The notes under the pieces: generated by a model
Database searches by the model: none
The model's input: only the letters and a program-made list of their open reading frames with translations
Told to the model about the DNA's origin: nothing
From: Riptortus pedestris
Lineage: Eukaryota; Arthropoda; Insecta; Hemiptera; Alydidae
Direction of reading: 5' to 3'
DNA length: 64,000 nucleotides
Assembly (NCBI GenBank): GCA_019009955.1
Contig: CM032233.1
Location: 81,661,001 to 81,725,000 of the forward strand
Part shown: one piece after another, positions 45,085 through 56,750 of the stretch
Layout: each line of letters opens with the position of its first letter
How positions within the stretch are numbered: the stretch's first letter is position 1
Program-made: the position numbers and the translations under genes

Positions 45085-45130
45085 TTTCATGGCAATGTTT
45101 CGTGGCTTATCTTCCACCTCATCAGAAGAT
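45085..45130 (-). ncRNA. Hammerhead-ribozyme-like motif (c)
   Basis: In reverse complement: CTGATGA (45125-45119), one G, GTGG (45117-45114), loop AAGATAAG, CCAC (45105-45102), GAAA (45101-45098). The core and stem II are intact. Downstream CATTGCC breaks the AC-AT-GT stem III seen in motif (a), and stem I does not pair, so this copy is probably inactive. Confidence 0.5.
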
Positions 45131-45581
45131 ATCTCTTTTAAAAGAAAAAATATATGAAAAATTATTAATAACATTTATTTAACACATCCCTTAATAATTC
45201 TTTTGCTATATATTGTATTAGTAGGTGCCTACATCTATGGTATATTTATTAAATATAATTATTAATTGCTACTTGCATTTCTGTAGTGCTCGTTTACCAT
45301 TTACATCACGTTGTGACTGTCCTCACAGAGGAGGCATATGATACTGAGAGGTTCCCGAGGTAGGTTAAGTCAGCTGACTAAAAATCGATTATTTACAAGT
45401 CAATCTTGAACTCGGTTATTTCGCATGAAAATTTAAAGTCGATTAATTTAAGATTAAATGTTATAGAATATAAAATTAAGGTATTTGATTACTGTACTTT
45501 TGTTTACTGCCCTTTTTCTATTTTTTAGTATATGAATGTTCTCTTTTATTTTCCGTTTACTATTATTTTTTTCTTTATCAA

Positions 45582-45755
45582 TTATTTGAACCTTTTTAAA
45601 ATTGAAGGTGTGTTTCCTAGAGTAGCATGATCCGTCAACGCAGTTTTATTATCATTATTGTCTATACTTTTTACGTGTTGCTTTGACCATTTATTCAGCA
45701 GCTGCAAGGATTCAACAATATAAGTTCCATTGCAGGTGTTAAAGATAATTTCACA
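45582..45755 (-). pseudogene. Penelope-type GIY-YIG endonuclease remnant
   Basis: A 57-codon open minus frame reads CEIIFNTCNGTYIVESLQLL, NKWSKQHVKSIDNNDNKTAL and TDHATLGNTPSILKRFK, then stops. It matches the C-terminal half of the GIY-YIG nuclease of Penelope-like elements, where 'C-NG-YIG(Q/E)T-R-L--R---H---I-N---S-L--H----NH' is the usual layout. The second Gly of YIG is Val, and the Arg is lost, so it is inactive. In the family this domain nicks target DNA for retrotransposition. Confidence 0.5.
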
Positions 45756-45833
45756 TATATTATATTTAGAATTTAAAAGTAAATATAGCTAAATAATTCT
45801 AGTAAATAAATAATATACTTGTTATTATATAAG

Positions 45834-46496
45834 TTGATATATAATTTTTTTAGAAAATAAATACCATTATAGAGGGAGAGAGGCAAAGGTATGAACACAC
45901 ATTGTATCGTCAAATCATGCAAAACACGATCCATTTCATCAACACAAATATTCTGATACCCGAATAAAAGAAAAAAGCACAAAGGAACAATTAATTGGCA
46001 GATCTGTGTACAAAAATCTGAAACCCAATAGTATCAATCACAAAACTGATGAATTAATAATGGCAATATTTTACAACGCAGAACACATATTTTCAACAAT
46101 TCCCATTTGGTCTCGCCCAACGCTATCCATTTTGTCCTTTTCGAATCTATTTTGTTAATCTTGTTTCTTCAACCTATCCATCCACTCTTTACCACCTTAC
46201 TTTATTCGATATTGTCCTCCCACTCTCACTATTATTCTCATGACCAATGGTTCATATTTACAACTTATAATTAGTTTAAATTGCATGTACTAATTACAAT
46301 ATTAATAATTCTGTTACACTATTTGTTTGAAGATTTAGCCAGTAATAACTTGCCGAGAAATGTTATAAAAATAACATTATTAGTCAAGTAATTTCCTGTA
46401 GTTTTACAGAAACGTGAACTTTAACCAATTTTGTATTTTTCAATAAACGTCTCACCTTCTCATGAAGTTCTCACAATACGCCTCTCAAATATGAAA
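45834..46496. other. No recognised feature
   Basis: AT-rich; short frames without motifs. Confidence 0.4.
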
Positions 46497-46856
46497 TAAA
46501 AGTTCAGTTAGAATATTATTTGGTATTTAGGCTTTGAATAATGTGCTTCATAATATAACAGCTTATTGTGCAAATATCTCGGTTAATAATCAAAATATTG
46601 AGAAAAAAAAACGTAAATAACAATACTTATAGAACATTACATTTGCAATAAGATTGGCTCTATACAAATTTTCGATCCGGCGGATAATAATGGAGATATT
46701 TCAAACTTTCGAAATTCCCCCCCCCCTCTAAACCCCCCTCTTGGCCGATTTTAGCCATTAACGAACTTAAATCTTTGTTTTTACATAAAACGTTTAAATG
46801 TCGAGTTTGGTAATGATCAGACAAAAATTGCGGCCACTAGAGCGTTACCAGACAAA

Positions 46857-46907
<51 letters not shown>

Positions 46908-47025
46908 TTGAACGGACCTCATTTTCGTCATCTCCTGATAGGATCGATGGACTTTTTTCAAAAACCACGTCACGAATACGACCTCAATAGCCGATTCTGC
47001 TTATTTTAGGGAAATCTGCTAAAAT
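46497..47025 (-). mobile_element. HINE copy 23, lacking the 3' third
   Basis: Begins at AAAGTTCAGTTAGAATATTA, close to where the short 3' form diverges, and runs through the C-run (46719-46727) and (TA)n (46861-46903) to the 5' terminus. The 5' palindrome is expanded to GATTCTGCTTATTTTAGGGA. The 3' hairpin is missing. Confidence 0.85.
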
Positions 47026-47062
47026 CGTATTACCAACAATATTTTAACAAAACGTTTGTTAA

Positions 47063-47864
47063 CCTTTTACTACTACCACGGGTCAAAAACGACCCGAGCA
47101 TAAAATAAAAATTAAGGTTTCTCTGGTTTGTTGCTAGGCATCGCCACCAGGTGCCATGTATTCTCCTGTTAGTAACAGCTGTTAAAATTAACCTCTTAGT
47201 CCTGTTTCTGTGATTACCTGTGTATGACCCATTTTTGACCCATGGTTATTAAAATGTTGTTTAAAATATTCATAGCGATATGACTAATGAGGGTTGGTTT
47301 TATTGTGGATGGCAGACATTATAAGGATTGGTTGGCATATATGAACGAAGATGATGGAAATCAGAATCCTGTTTCTGATGGTAATGAGGATCTAATGAGT
47401 AATTACAGTGACAATCAGTCCTTATTCTTTCTGATCATGATACAGATTCAGAAATACAGCTAAATGAGAATGAATTGTACAAAAAGTCGAAAAACATTCA
47501 ACAATGTGCTATAAATGTAATGACACAGGTTGCAAGAATCACTCTGAATCTATGTCTCTGCCGGAACTGTGAAGATACAATTTTAATTTATTTGTTAGTG
47601 TAGCAGAGAGCCCCTCACAGTTTCTTTATTATTTAGGATATTGAAGACTTGGATTTTTTTTTGCACTTTTTTTCTAATTCAAATATTTTTTTTGGAAATT
47701 GTAAAAACAAATTATTTTTATTGTATTTGTATTTTAAGATGTGTCACATTTGTTATGCATTCCATTAAAAACATTTATTTAAAATATTTAAACTTTTTTT
47801 GTGTGGGTCATAAGAGACCCATGGTAGTACTTACGTAACTTTAAAACATGGTAGTAGTTGAAGG
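47063..47864 (+). mobile_element. TTAA-flanked piggyBac-like element, internally deleted
   Basis: TTAA at 47059-47062 and 47865-47868. Ends: left CCTTTTACTACTACCACGGG; right in reverse complement CCTTCAACTACTACCATG. Next to each end is a small hairpin-like block (GGGTCAAAAACGACCC left; GGGTCATAAGAGACCC right). Inside, a decayed reading has an acidic Asp/Glu/Ser/Asn stretch (about 47345-47470) and then a Cys/His cluster (next entry), as if the N- and C-termini were joined by loss of the catalytic middle. Confidence 0.8.
47330..47570 (+). pseudogene. Fused N- and C-terminal remnants of a piggyBac-like transposase
   Basis: Readable pieces in shifting frames: YMNEDDGN-like acidic codons, SDGNEDLMSNYSDNQ, SDHDTDSEIQLNENEL, then CYKCNDTGCKNHSESMSL. 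The last has the C-x2-C-x4-C-x2-H spacing of the C-terminal Cys-rich domain. The catalytic DDE region is absent. Frame changes prevent a single ORF. Confidence 0.45.
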
Positions 47865-47868
47865 TTAA

Positions 47869-48526
47869 TATTAAAGTGTGCAGTAATACTTATGTAAATA
47901 AAGGATTTGACATTTTTTTACTGATTAATAAACAGACTAATTAGATTATTTTTATCTTCTTACTTTGTGTTTTTGTGCAGCAAAGAATAATGAAATTTCA
48001 ACGAAGCGATTGTAAAACTATGCTTTAATTCAATGACAACCAAATTTACCTATCACAACAATAAAAGTCACCATTTGTATTTTCTGAGAGTGAGGATCCA
48101 ATAAAAGAGTATCAAAGGTTTGTCTCGGTAAAGCCCTGCGTGTTCCTGTTCAATTACAGGCAGGCATGGTTATGGTTTAAAATGCAGCAATTACATACGC
48201 CAAGAGCTATATCTCTCTATCCCCCTTCCTTTCTCTCTTTCTACTTCAAGAAATGACAGCTGTCATCATGTACACATTAGGGGGATCAAGTCAGTATTCT
48301 CATTTTATCAAAAGTATTATGCGTGAGTGTAAAACTAGAAACCTAATATTTCAGCAGAGAAGTGATTAACGATAGTCCGATAAAATCTCACTGGTAAATG
48401 GACACATTCACTCAATGGTATTATTCTAAAATGTACTTCAAATTATTCGTTTGAAAAAAGCTCGCCTAAAGTAAACTGCACTGGTTGTTCCATTATACAA
48501 ATTATTTAACAATTGTACATATTTAA
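47869..48526. other. No recognised feature
   Basis: No gene or repeat seen. Confidence 0.4.
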
Positions 48527-48640
48527 GGGGCTCAGGTTAGGCATGTGAGTTAAGGCGTTGGTCCTAATCTCATATGGTAAACATAGAGTGGCGAGTTCGA
48601 TTCCCACCTGGGCAATAGGAATTTATGTCACTTAATAAAA
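48527..48640 (+). mobile_element. tRNA-derived SINE, head only
   Basis: Well-preserved head: GGGGCTCAGGTTAGGCATGT, then GAGTTAAGGCGTTGGTCC and box B GGCGAGTTCGATTCCCACC. Truncated soon after AATAGGAATTTATGTCAC, with a poly(A)-like run at about 48655. Confidence 0.78.
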
Positions 48641-49503
48641 TATGTTCTCAACATAAAAAAAAAAATCATCTCTCCATTTAAAAATAAATTGAAAGTCCGT
48701 CACGCAGGGGCTGCATTAACTAAGCAGATTTCCCACGGGAAGTTTAGTAATAGATAAATCTGCATACTGCTAACACAACACCACTGTGAATATAAGAAAT
48801 GTTTCAGTCATTTTCAATAACCTGCCGACAGGAAGCGATTGAAATGTAAACAAACAAATCTGCCAGCCTCAAACCGGAAAGAAAAACAATTACTGACATA
48901 TATCAGAATATAACATATTAATTTTAGTGACAATTATTTACTATATATATAGTACTGTAATTAATAATTAGTCAGTATAATTGTTATCTCAATCAATCAA
49001 ATTTTAGTTATCCAAGACCTTAAGAAGGGGGGGGGGTCACCAGGGCATATTTGCATGTATCTCTTATAATAAAGTTCTCTTGAATACAATATTTTATATT
49101 ATATCACAAGCTTCGAATAATGTGGTTTATAATATAATAGAGTATTGTTTATGTAACACGATTAAAAGGGGGGGGGGTTAACAGAAGCCTAGAAAGCCTA
49201 GAAAGAAGAAAACTGAAAAATGCAAATATATCGGTTAATTTTCAAGATAGAAAATAAATGTATAAATGTAACTATAATTATAGTACATTTAATTTGCATT
49301 AAGATTGGTTCTATACGATTTTCCGTTCCGACGTACAGTAACGGAGTTATTTTGAATTTTTGGAAATCTTTCGCTCTAACCCCCCCCCCCCCCCTCCCTG
49401 GTTCGTTTTCATCCGTTATCGAACTTGGTCTTTCTTTTTACATGACTAAATATCGAGTTTCGTAACGATTAAGCAGTATTTAGGACCGTTAAAGCGGTAA
49501 CAG

Positions 49504-49540
<37 letters not shown>

Positions 49541-49609
49541 GTTGTATATATACATTTATATGTATGCACAAATCCTTGGAGCGGGCCATACAAGTTTGCA
49601 AGTGGAAAG

Positions 49610-51090
49610 TTGCATACCTCATTTACGCTCAATTCAATAAAAAAAGAAGACGGAACATACACGATTAATACAGAGGACTCATACCAATATATACTAGACA
49701 AACTTGTACAAACTGACTGTATCTCAAACGACAAAGAAATACATACGACTATTCGTAACAATATACTAAATGATCTTAACACACTTGACGACCTACCACT
49801 AACAGACGATGAAATAGAATACATAATTAAAAACTTAAAACGAAATATTTCACAAGGCATCGCTAGTATAACTGGTGACATTTACAAACAAATATACACA
49901 TGTTTTCCAAAATTTTTAAATACTTTGTATAAAACATGTTTTTAAAGTGGTATATTTTCTAGAATATGGAACCGGTCAAAATTAGTACCCTTAAATAAAC
50001 CTGGTAGGAATAAATGTGAAATCTCATCAATTAGACCAATTTCGTTGATCCCAACTGGTGGAAAAGTTTTAGAAAAATTATAAATTCAAGATTATCATAT
50101 TATTTGTATTCAAAATCATTAATGTATGAGAATCAGTTTGGATTCACACCTAAAAAATCTACGATTGAAGCATTGCAACATGTAATAGATTTTATTAGCA
50201 CCTCAAAACACAATAATTCACACACTATTCTAATTTCACTGGATATTAAAGGTGCTTTTGATAATGATGCTTGGTGGCCATCAATTTTACATACACTTCA
50301 ACAAATGGACTGTACCAATAATATTTATAAATTAATCAACAACTATTTACATGACAGAACATCATACATCATCACACCAAACATTAAATTGCATAAATCA
50401 CAAACACAAGGTACACCGCAAGGGTCGGAAATCTCACCATTATTATGGAATCTCATAGTAAATGATTTACTACATAATAGATTACCAAATAAAGCTGAGA
50501 TACTGGCTTATGCAGATGACATCATTATTCTGATAACATCTAAACTATTTGAACAACTACAGGTGTATATAAACATTATTACAGACATCGTAGAAAAATG
50601 GGCACATTTACATAAACTATATTTTAATATTCAAAAATCATCATACATTATTTTTACTCATAAAAAATCACCTCCACCTTTTCATATACATATACAAGGA
50701 CTAGACATAAAAAACGTAAATTCAATTAAATATCTAGGTATATTCTTTGACAGTAAACTTAATTGGAATACTCATATAGACAAACTACAAGAACGATTAT
50801 TGAAACTCATCAACACATTATCTTTAGCAGCAAGAAACACCTGGGGACTGAAATCAGACGCATTACACATATTATATAAAGGCGCTATCCTTCCTTCCCT
50901 CACGTATGGAATAAACATTTGGCACACTGGACTTAACAAACAACATAACTTAAAGAAATTACAAAGAGTACAAAGACTGATGGCAATCAAAATTATAAAG
51001 AGCTTTAAAACAGTTTCGTATGATGCAGCCTGCGTTCTAGCTAAAATAGTCCCCATCGATTTATTAGCACATACTTTTGTTGGTCAATAA
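49610..51090 (+). pseudogene. Non-LTR retrotransposon ORF2: reverse transcriptase part, frameshifted
   Basis: Copies element RNA into DNA at the nicked target. The upstream linker (49610-49945) reads KKEDGTYTINTEDSYQYILD. After a stop (49943) and a frameshift near 50084, the RT continues. Visible pieces: 'KLVPLNKPGR'-like and PISLIPTGGKVLEKL (finger, about 49980-50083); NQFGFTPKKSTIEALQHVID; SLDIKGAFDNDAWWPSILHT (first catalytic Asp); TQGTPQGSEISPLLWNLIVN; ILAYADDIIILI (catalytic Asp pair, about 50502-50537); SIKYLGIFFDSKLNWNTHI; and the thumb. The AFDN-WWP and PQGS motifs are typical of the R1/LOA/I group. Ends by frameshift at about 51077. Confidence 0.88.
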
Positions 51091-52093
51091 CCTTCTTAAA
51101 AAGTCTATTAATTCAAACGATATTCTAGCTGAATTTGTTGAATCTGAATTGGAATACAAAAAATGGTATCACCCCGGCAAATTTCCAAATATATTAATAT
51201 ATCAAGGAAATAAAACTTTTAGAACGGAAATATATACAGATGGGAGTAAAGACGGGAAAAATGTAGGCTGCGTATGTGTAATATTCATTGATCAGGAATT
51301 GACAGAGATACATAAATTTAGACTGGGACACAACTACACAAACATTCAAGCAGAACAATACGCTATAATGAAAACTTTACAAAAAATACAAACAAAGCAT
51401 ACAAAACATAATTCACTTTGTATATACACCGACAGTAAAGTAACGATACAAAAACTACAGAACCGTACAACCTACGACCCGTTAACAACACAAATCAGAG
51501 AACTCATAGCAGAATTAAATCATATTAACATATATTTTTCATGGGTTAAAGCACATTCTCATAATTTTGGAAATGAATTGGCCGATAGAGCTGCTAAGTC
51601 TGCTTCAAAAGATTCCCAATTACCGGAATGTTACAATAAAATCTCCAAAGCCCACGTAAAATATATGTTAAAAGCTCATCTAACTGAAAAGTGGCAACAA
51701 CAATGGACTGTAACTAATAAAGGACAACATTTAAAACTTTTCATTCCAAACATTAACACATATTTCAACAGCAAAAACATACAAACCGACTTTTATATTA
51801 CACAATTAGTAACAGGACATGGTTCACTAAATTCTTACTACCAACGATTTAACATAAAAGACAACAATACTTGCCCCTGTGATTACTCAACTCCACAAAC
51901 AAGTCAACACTTAATATACGATTGCAGACTACTGACTAACGAACGACAAAAACTAAAACAAGACATTGAACAAAAAAAAGGCAAATTTCCAATAGAAGAA
52001 GACAAGTTATTTTTAAAATATAATAATGCTTTTAAAATATTTGCAGAACATGCTTTTGATACTATTAATCGGTTGAATACTTATTATAGCTGA
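51077..52093 (+). pseudogene. Non-LTR retrotransposon ORF2: RNase H and C-terminal part
   Basis: Continues the RT in another frame, so the two belong to one original ORF. The RNase H catalytic set is visible: IYTDGSKDG (Asp), QAEQYAIMK (Glu), LCIYTDSK (Asp) and WVKAHSHNFGNELADRAAK (His...Asp). All four acidic positions are present. A C-terminal Cys/His segment follows: CPCDYSTPQTSQHLIYDC. RNase H removes template RNA; its presence supports the I/R1/LOA group rather than Jockey, CR1 or RTE. The native frame begins before the nominal start; no internal stop occurs in this block. Confidence 0.87.
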
Positions 52094-52525
52094 TACAACT
52101 ACAATACTTAAAATATTTATAGGATAATCATTATTTCTTCTCTCTTTTTCTTTTAAGATTAATAATTTTCTTTTTATATGTTTTTACTTTACTTTTAACG
52201 TTTTTATTGTTAATTCTTTATATACTTTCATACTGTCATACTTTTAAATTATTTATGTATAAATTAATTGTAACACACTACAAATGCATGTGATATGCTA
52301 ACTTGCATGGGACATGCAGAAAGTAATAAATGGCCTTCTTATAGGGCTACTATAGGAAGGAAACAAATAAATAAAATGTATGTATATATATACATATATA
52401 TATATTTGAACGGACCTCATTTTCGTCATCTCCTAGGTAGGTTCGATGGGCATTTGAAGAAAAATTTCGAAAATCGCGTTATGAGTAGGACTTCAATAGC
52501 TGATTTCCCTTAGGGGACTTCTGTA

Positions 52526-53137
52526 AATCTTTCTTCGTCGTCAATTGGTTTGTTTAATAAAAAAAAACAATCTGATGAGGGATGTGGGGACCACATGACT
52601 TCCTTGTGATCCTATTTAATTTAATAAAGAACATTTTTGGTTTCACCCCCCTTTAAAATTATTTAATCTGAAAGAGATATCTCCGTACTGATTGGGCTGG
52701 GGGAAGTTCAGAACCGACAATTCCGTTGAAATCTGAAATATTTTGGCAATTACAATTCTTCCTTTACTTCGTACAAGGAAGTAATAACTGAACTTCAATG
52801 GCTATTCATAAAACTAAATATATACAGCTCTTTCGGATCCCAAAATAGTTCAAATCGATAGGAAAATGCTGTATTCCTAGGCTTGGAACTGCCATTAACC
52901 CGAAATTCATAAATCCTATAATGCTCAAACGCCTCATTTCCAAATGATATCGTCTAAAAGCCCTTGGCTATTATCCAATTACCAGCCAGCGCCATCCGAA
53001 TTATCACGTATCTCTGCTTCTCTATAATTAAATGTACGCTGGAAATAATCCATTGAAATTATACAATCGAATTCTCGAAACCGACCCAGTACTTCAACTC
53101 ATATGGTCCCAGTGGTGTCTAACTTGTGATTTTTTTT
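52526..53137. other. No recognised feature
   Basis: Mixed composition; no gene or shared repeat. Confidence 0.4.
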
Positions 53138-53259
53138 AGCAGATTTCCCTTAAGGGAAATGAATTACTCAGATAGTACTCATGACGCGATTTTCGAAATT
53201 CTTCTTCATATGTCCATCGATCCTATCTAGGAGATGACGAAAATGAGGTCCTTCCAAAA

Positions 53260-53312
<53 letters not shown>

Positions 53313-54101
53313 TATATATGTCTGTTACCGCTCTAGTGGTCGCAATTATTGTATTGTTGTTGTTACCAAACTGGAAATTTAGTCGTTTTATCTAAAAAGA
53401 CAGATCAAGTTCGTTAACGGCTGAAATCGGACCAGTGAAAGGGGGGTTTAGAGAGGGAGAATTTTAAAAATTGGAAATATATCTCCGTTACTATACGTCG
53501 GATCGCAAAAATGGATAGAATCAATCTTATAGCAAGTTAAATTTACTACAAATATTGTCATATACATTTATTCTCTATCATAAATATAAACCGAGGTAAT
53601 TGCATTTTTCAGTTTTCAGCCTTCAGCAAACCCCCACTTCAACTCACGTTATATTAACAATACTCGGTTATCTAATAAACCACATCATTCGAAGCTTAGA
53701 TACCAAATATTGTTTTCAATAGACATTTATTATACGAGATACATGCAAATATGTTCTTGTGACCCCCCACCTTCTTTAGTTTTTGGACTACTTAAATTTG
53801 ATTGATTGAGATAAAAATTATTTTGATTCATTGTAAATTACAGTACTAGATGTAGTAAATAGTTTTCAATCAAATGAATACGTTATATTCAGATATATTG
53901 CAGTGATTGTTTTTCTTTCCGGTAAGAAGTTGGCAGAACTGTTTGTTTATATTTCCGCCGGGAGGTTTCTTATTATACTTTGTATTTATTCACTTAACAT
54001 TTACGGTGGTGTTGTGTTATTGGTATGTAGATTTATCTATTGTTAAACTTCAAGCGGGAAATCTGCTTAGTTTACGCAGCCCCTGCGTGACGGACTTTTT
54101 T
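53138..54101 (+). mobile_element. HINE copy 25, full length
   Basis: One of the best complete plus copies: AGCAGATTTCCCTTAAGGGA (53138), (TA)n (about 53263-53311), AACGGCTGAAATCGGACCAG, GGGAAATCTGCT (54057-54068), hairpin ACGCAGCCCCTGCGT (54075-54089), GACGGAC and T-run. A few changes occur just after the 5' palindrome (GAATTACTCAGATAG for the usual CAGCTATTGAGGTCG). Confidence 0.93.
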
Positions 54102-54197
54102 CAAAAACGTCTACGTAATCAAGAATTATTCCATTTACTTCCATGTTCGAAGTAAAGGAAGTACTGTGGTCGAGAAGAGTTTTAGATTTCAACACAT

Positions 54198-54435
54198 TGT
54201 AAAGGTACAATGAAAACAATATTTGACCTAAAACGTAGGAATTTAATCTTTAGTTTACTCACTACCGAATACTAAAACATGCAATAATCACTCTAAATAT
54301 TCAAGATAGAGAAAACATGTATAGAATAACACATATAGACCCACAAATCCATAATAAGATTGCTTCTATGCAATGTTTCAATTCGACTCGCACTAAAGGA
54401 AATATTTTTAATTTTCAATTATCCGGTTAAAAGCA
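54198..54435 (-). mobile_element. HINE copy 26, old fragment
   Basis: Decayed minus sequence recognisable by ATGAAAACAATATTTG, ATTCAAGATAGAGAAAAC, AATAAGATTGCTTCTATGCA and AAGGAAATATTTTTAATTTTC. No ends. Confidence 0.6.
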
Positions 54436-54990
54436 AAAATATTTACACAATTTTCAAGGTATGTAAGAGATAGAATCTAGTGGCACCACCAATATTTATA
54501 GAATTTCTATTGAACATAAAATAAGTACTTAAATAGATAGAGGTTATTACGAATCTTATTAATGAAAAAATACGATATTTGTAGATTACTTGTATTAAAA
54601 ATATCAAAATGGAAACAAAATTGGTTGTTATTCTCAAAAAAATTGTGAATACCATTTGATATATTTAACTACTGCTTAATTAATTCTGATCCTGTCAGAT
54701 CAAAATTGTGACCTTAGCTCTACGGTTTGTTCAAAATAAAACGTTAAGGAAGCGAGAAGTTAATTTTGCAGGAATTTGAGTGGGAAGTGGAAAATTAATT
54801 TATGAAATCCCTAAATAGACACTCACCCGCAGAACTTGGTTCCAGTGTGATGATTGTCCTCCTCATTTGGCAAACAGTTAAAGAAAAGATGTCAATGTAC
54901 CCTTTGCAAGCAGTTAGATTGACTGAGGTGGCCCCTCTTCCCTTGATTTAACGCTCCTTCATCTTCTTCCTTGGGGTCCGCGGATGAAAA
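54436..54990. other. No recognised feature
   Basis: AT-rich; nothing supported. Confidence 0.4.
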
Positions 54991-55775
54991 AAAGTCCGTC
55001 ACGCAGGGGCTGCGTAAACTAAGCAAATTTCCCTCGTGAAGTTTAACAACAGATATATCTACATACCGATAAAACAACACCACAAAGATTATTAAGTGAA
55101 TAAATACAAACGATAATAAGAAACCTTCTGACGGGAAGCATCTGAAATATAAACAAACAGTTCTGCTAACTTCTTACCGGAAAGAAAAACAGTTACTGAA
55201 ATATATCTGAATATAACGTATTAATTTGATTGAAAACTATTTACTATATCAAGTACTGTAGTTTATAATAAATCAGAATAATTTTTATCTCAATCAATCA
55301 AATTTAAATAGTCCAAAATCATAAGAAAGGGGGGGGGTTACCAGAACATATTTGCAAGTATCTCGTTTAATAAATGTCTCTTAAAAACAATATTTGGTAT
55401 TTAAGCTACGAATGGTGTGGTTTATTACATAACCGAGTATTGTTTATGTAACATGAGTAGAAGTAGAGGTTTGCTGAAGGTTGGAAACTGAAAAATGAAA
55501 ATAACTCGATTAATATTAAAGATAGACAATAAATATATATGACAATATTTGTAGTAAATTTAACTTGCTATAAGATTGATTCTATCCATTTTTTCGATCC
55601 GACGTATAGTGACGGAGATATATGTCCAATTTTTAAAATTCTCCCCCTCTAAACCCCCCTTTCACTGGTGCGATTTCAGCCGTTAACGAACTTGATCTGT
55701 CTTTTTAGATAAAACGACTAAATTTCCAGTTTGGTAACGATTAAACAATAATTGCGACCACTAGAGCGGTAACAG

Positions 55776-55837
<62 letters not shown>

Positions 55838-55958
55838 TTTTGAACGGACCTCATTTTCGTTATCTCCTAGGATCGATGGAAATTTGAAGAAAAATTTCGA
55901 AAATTGCATCATGAGTACTACCTCAATAGCTGATTTCCCTGAAGGGAAATCTGCTAAA
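54991..55958 (-). mobile_element. HINE copy 27, full length
   Basis: Complete minus copy: AAAGTCCGTCACGCAGGGGC at the left; (TA)n at 55780-55833; TAGCTGATTTCCCTGAAGGG then AAATCTGCTAAAA at the right. It is collinear with copy 25 in reverse orientation, about 0.9 kb away. Confidence 0.93.
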
Positions 55959-56271
55959 ATACCTGTTTTACTTCATCTAATTGTTTTCAGGATTTGATCA
56001 TTCGAAGCAAATCATACGCTCTTGAAACGGCTTCAAACTGTGTCACTAAGGCTCATGCGAGAAAAAAGGGGAAATGATTTGAAAAATACTAATTCAAACA
56101 AAGAAGTTAATGAGTTTCTCAGTCTTTTACCCCCAAAGGGTTAACATTTACTGTAGGTTAGTATTAAGGGGTTAATATAATAAGACCAATGTTGAAATTA
56201 AAAGCTGGGGCTGGTCAAATCTAGATGAATAATATGCATCTGGTTACCAGAATATATAATGAAATTCTGAA
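55959..56271. other. No recognised feature
   Basis: Short unique stretch between a HINE and the retroelement tail. Confidence 0.4.
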
Positions 56272-56283
56272 ATTCTTCTTCTT

Positions 56284-56750
56284 CTACCTCCATCGTGCCG
56301 ATAAGCGTGGAGGGGCCACCTCAGTCCACTTTGCCCAGCTGGGTCTGTCCGCCGCTAGTCTCCTCATCTCTGGCGCGGTCTTGCCCCTTTCTGCTCCTAA
56401 TCGAGCTACGTAGTCCTGGTAGGTAAGTCTAGGTCTACCACGGGGTCGTTTGCCTTCTGGCCGTGCTTCATATAACCATTTGGCCTTTCTTGTGTCCCCC
56501 ATTCGGTTGACATGACCAAACCACTTAAGTTGGCGCTCCTCAACTATCTCTCCAATCGGTCTCACCCCAAGGTCCTCTCTTATCCGCTCATTTCTGATGC
56601 GGTCTCGCCTTGTTTTTCCCGCAATGCACCTTAGGTATCTCATTTCTGCTGCCTTGAGTTTACTTGCGTGGTTGTCCAATAAGGTCCAACTCTCTGCACC
56701 ATACAAAAGCACTGGTAGAAAGACCGCAGCTTTACCCAATGCATGATTTG
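56284..56750 (-). pseudogene. RT C-terminal domain of an RTE/Proto-type non-LTR element
   Basis: The 151-codon frame reads GKAAVFLPVLLYGAESWTLL, then LRCIAGKTRRDRIRNERIRE and QLKWFGHVNRMGDTRKAKWL, ending RWR. This 'LLYGaEsW...', 'E-m--LR---G-tr-D-irN--ir---gv', 'l-WfGHv-Rm' layout is the standard C-terminal tail of many insect endonuclease-RT proteins. The catalytic RT core is missing: the frame starts at the deletion junction near 56750, where the linker reading is in another frame. The GC content is clearly higher than the surroundings. Confidence 0.82.

Larger units (their letters stand above)
45025..45833 (-). mobile_element. Penelope-like element remnant
   Basis: Minus-oriented. A GIY-YIG-like frame (45582-45755) is followed downstream by the segment shared with 39200-39430 and by a hammerhead-like motif (45098-45125). 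A direct repeat flanks the set: GTAAATAAATAATATACTTG at 45054-45073 and again at about 45809-45828, each preceded by GCTAAATAATT, which could be remnants of the terminal repeats. No RT domain remains. Confidence 0.6.
49590..52377 (+). mobile_element. R1/I-type non-LTR retrotransposon, 5'-truncated
   Basis: About 2.8 kb with the linker, RT, RNase H and C-terminal region but no apurinic-type endonuclease. A 3' UTR of about 280 bases ends AAATAAATAAAATGTATG directly against a TA tract; there is no long poly(A). The 5' junction also lies against TA-rich sequence (49507-49560). Flanks on both sides belong to HINE copy 24. Confidence 0.85.
48692..52525 (-). mobile_element. HINE copy 24, full length, split by a non-LTR retrotransposon in its TA tract
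   Basis: First block 48692-49536: 3' terminus (AAGTCCGTCACGCAGGGGCT) through G/C-runs to CGGTAACAGACAAATATATA. Second block about 52378-52525: TATATATATACATATATATA, then TTTGAACGGACCTCATTTTC to TAGCTGATTTCCCTTAGGGG. The two blocks are collinear with uninterrupted copies, the break lying within the (TA)n tract. Confidence 0.88.

Noticed and set aside
49489..49881. 130-codon minus-strand ORF
   Set aside because: Antisense to the retrotransposon linker, and it includes a translated TA tract.
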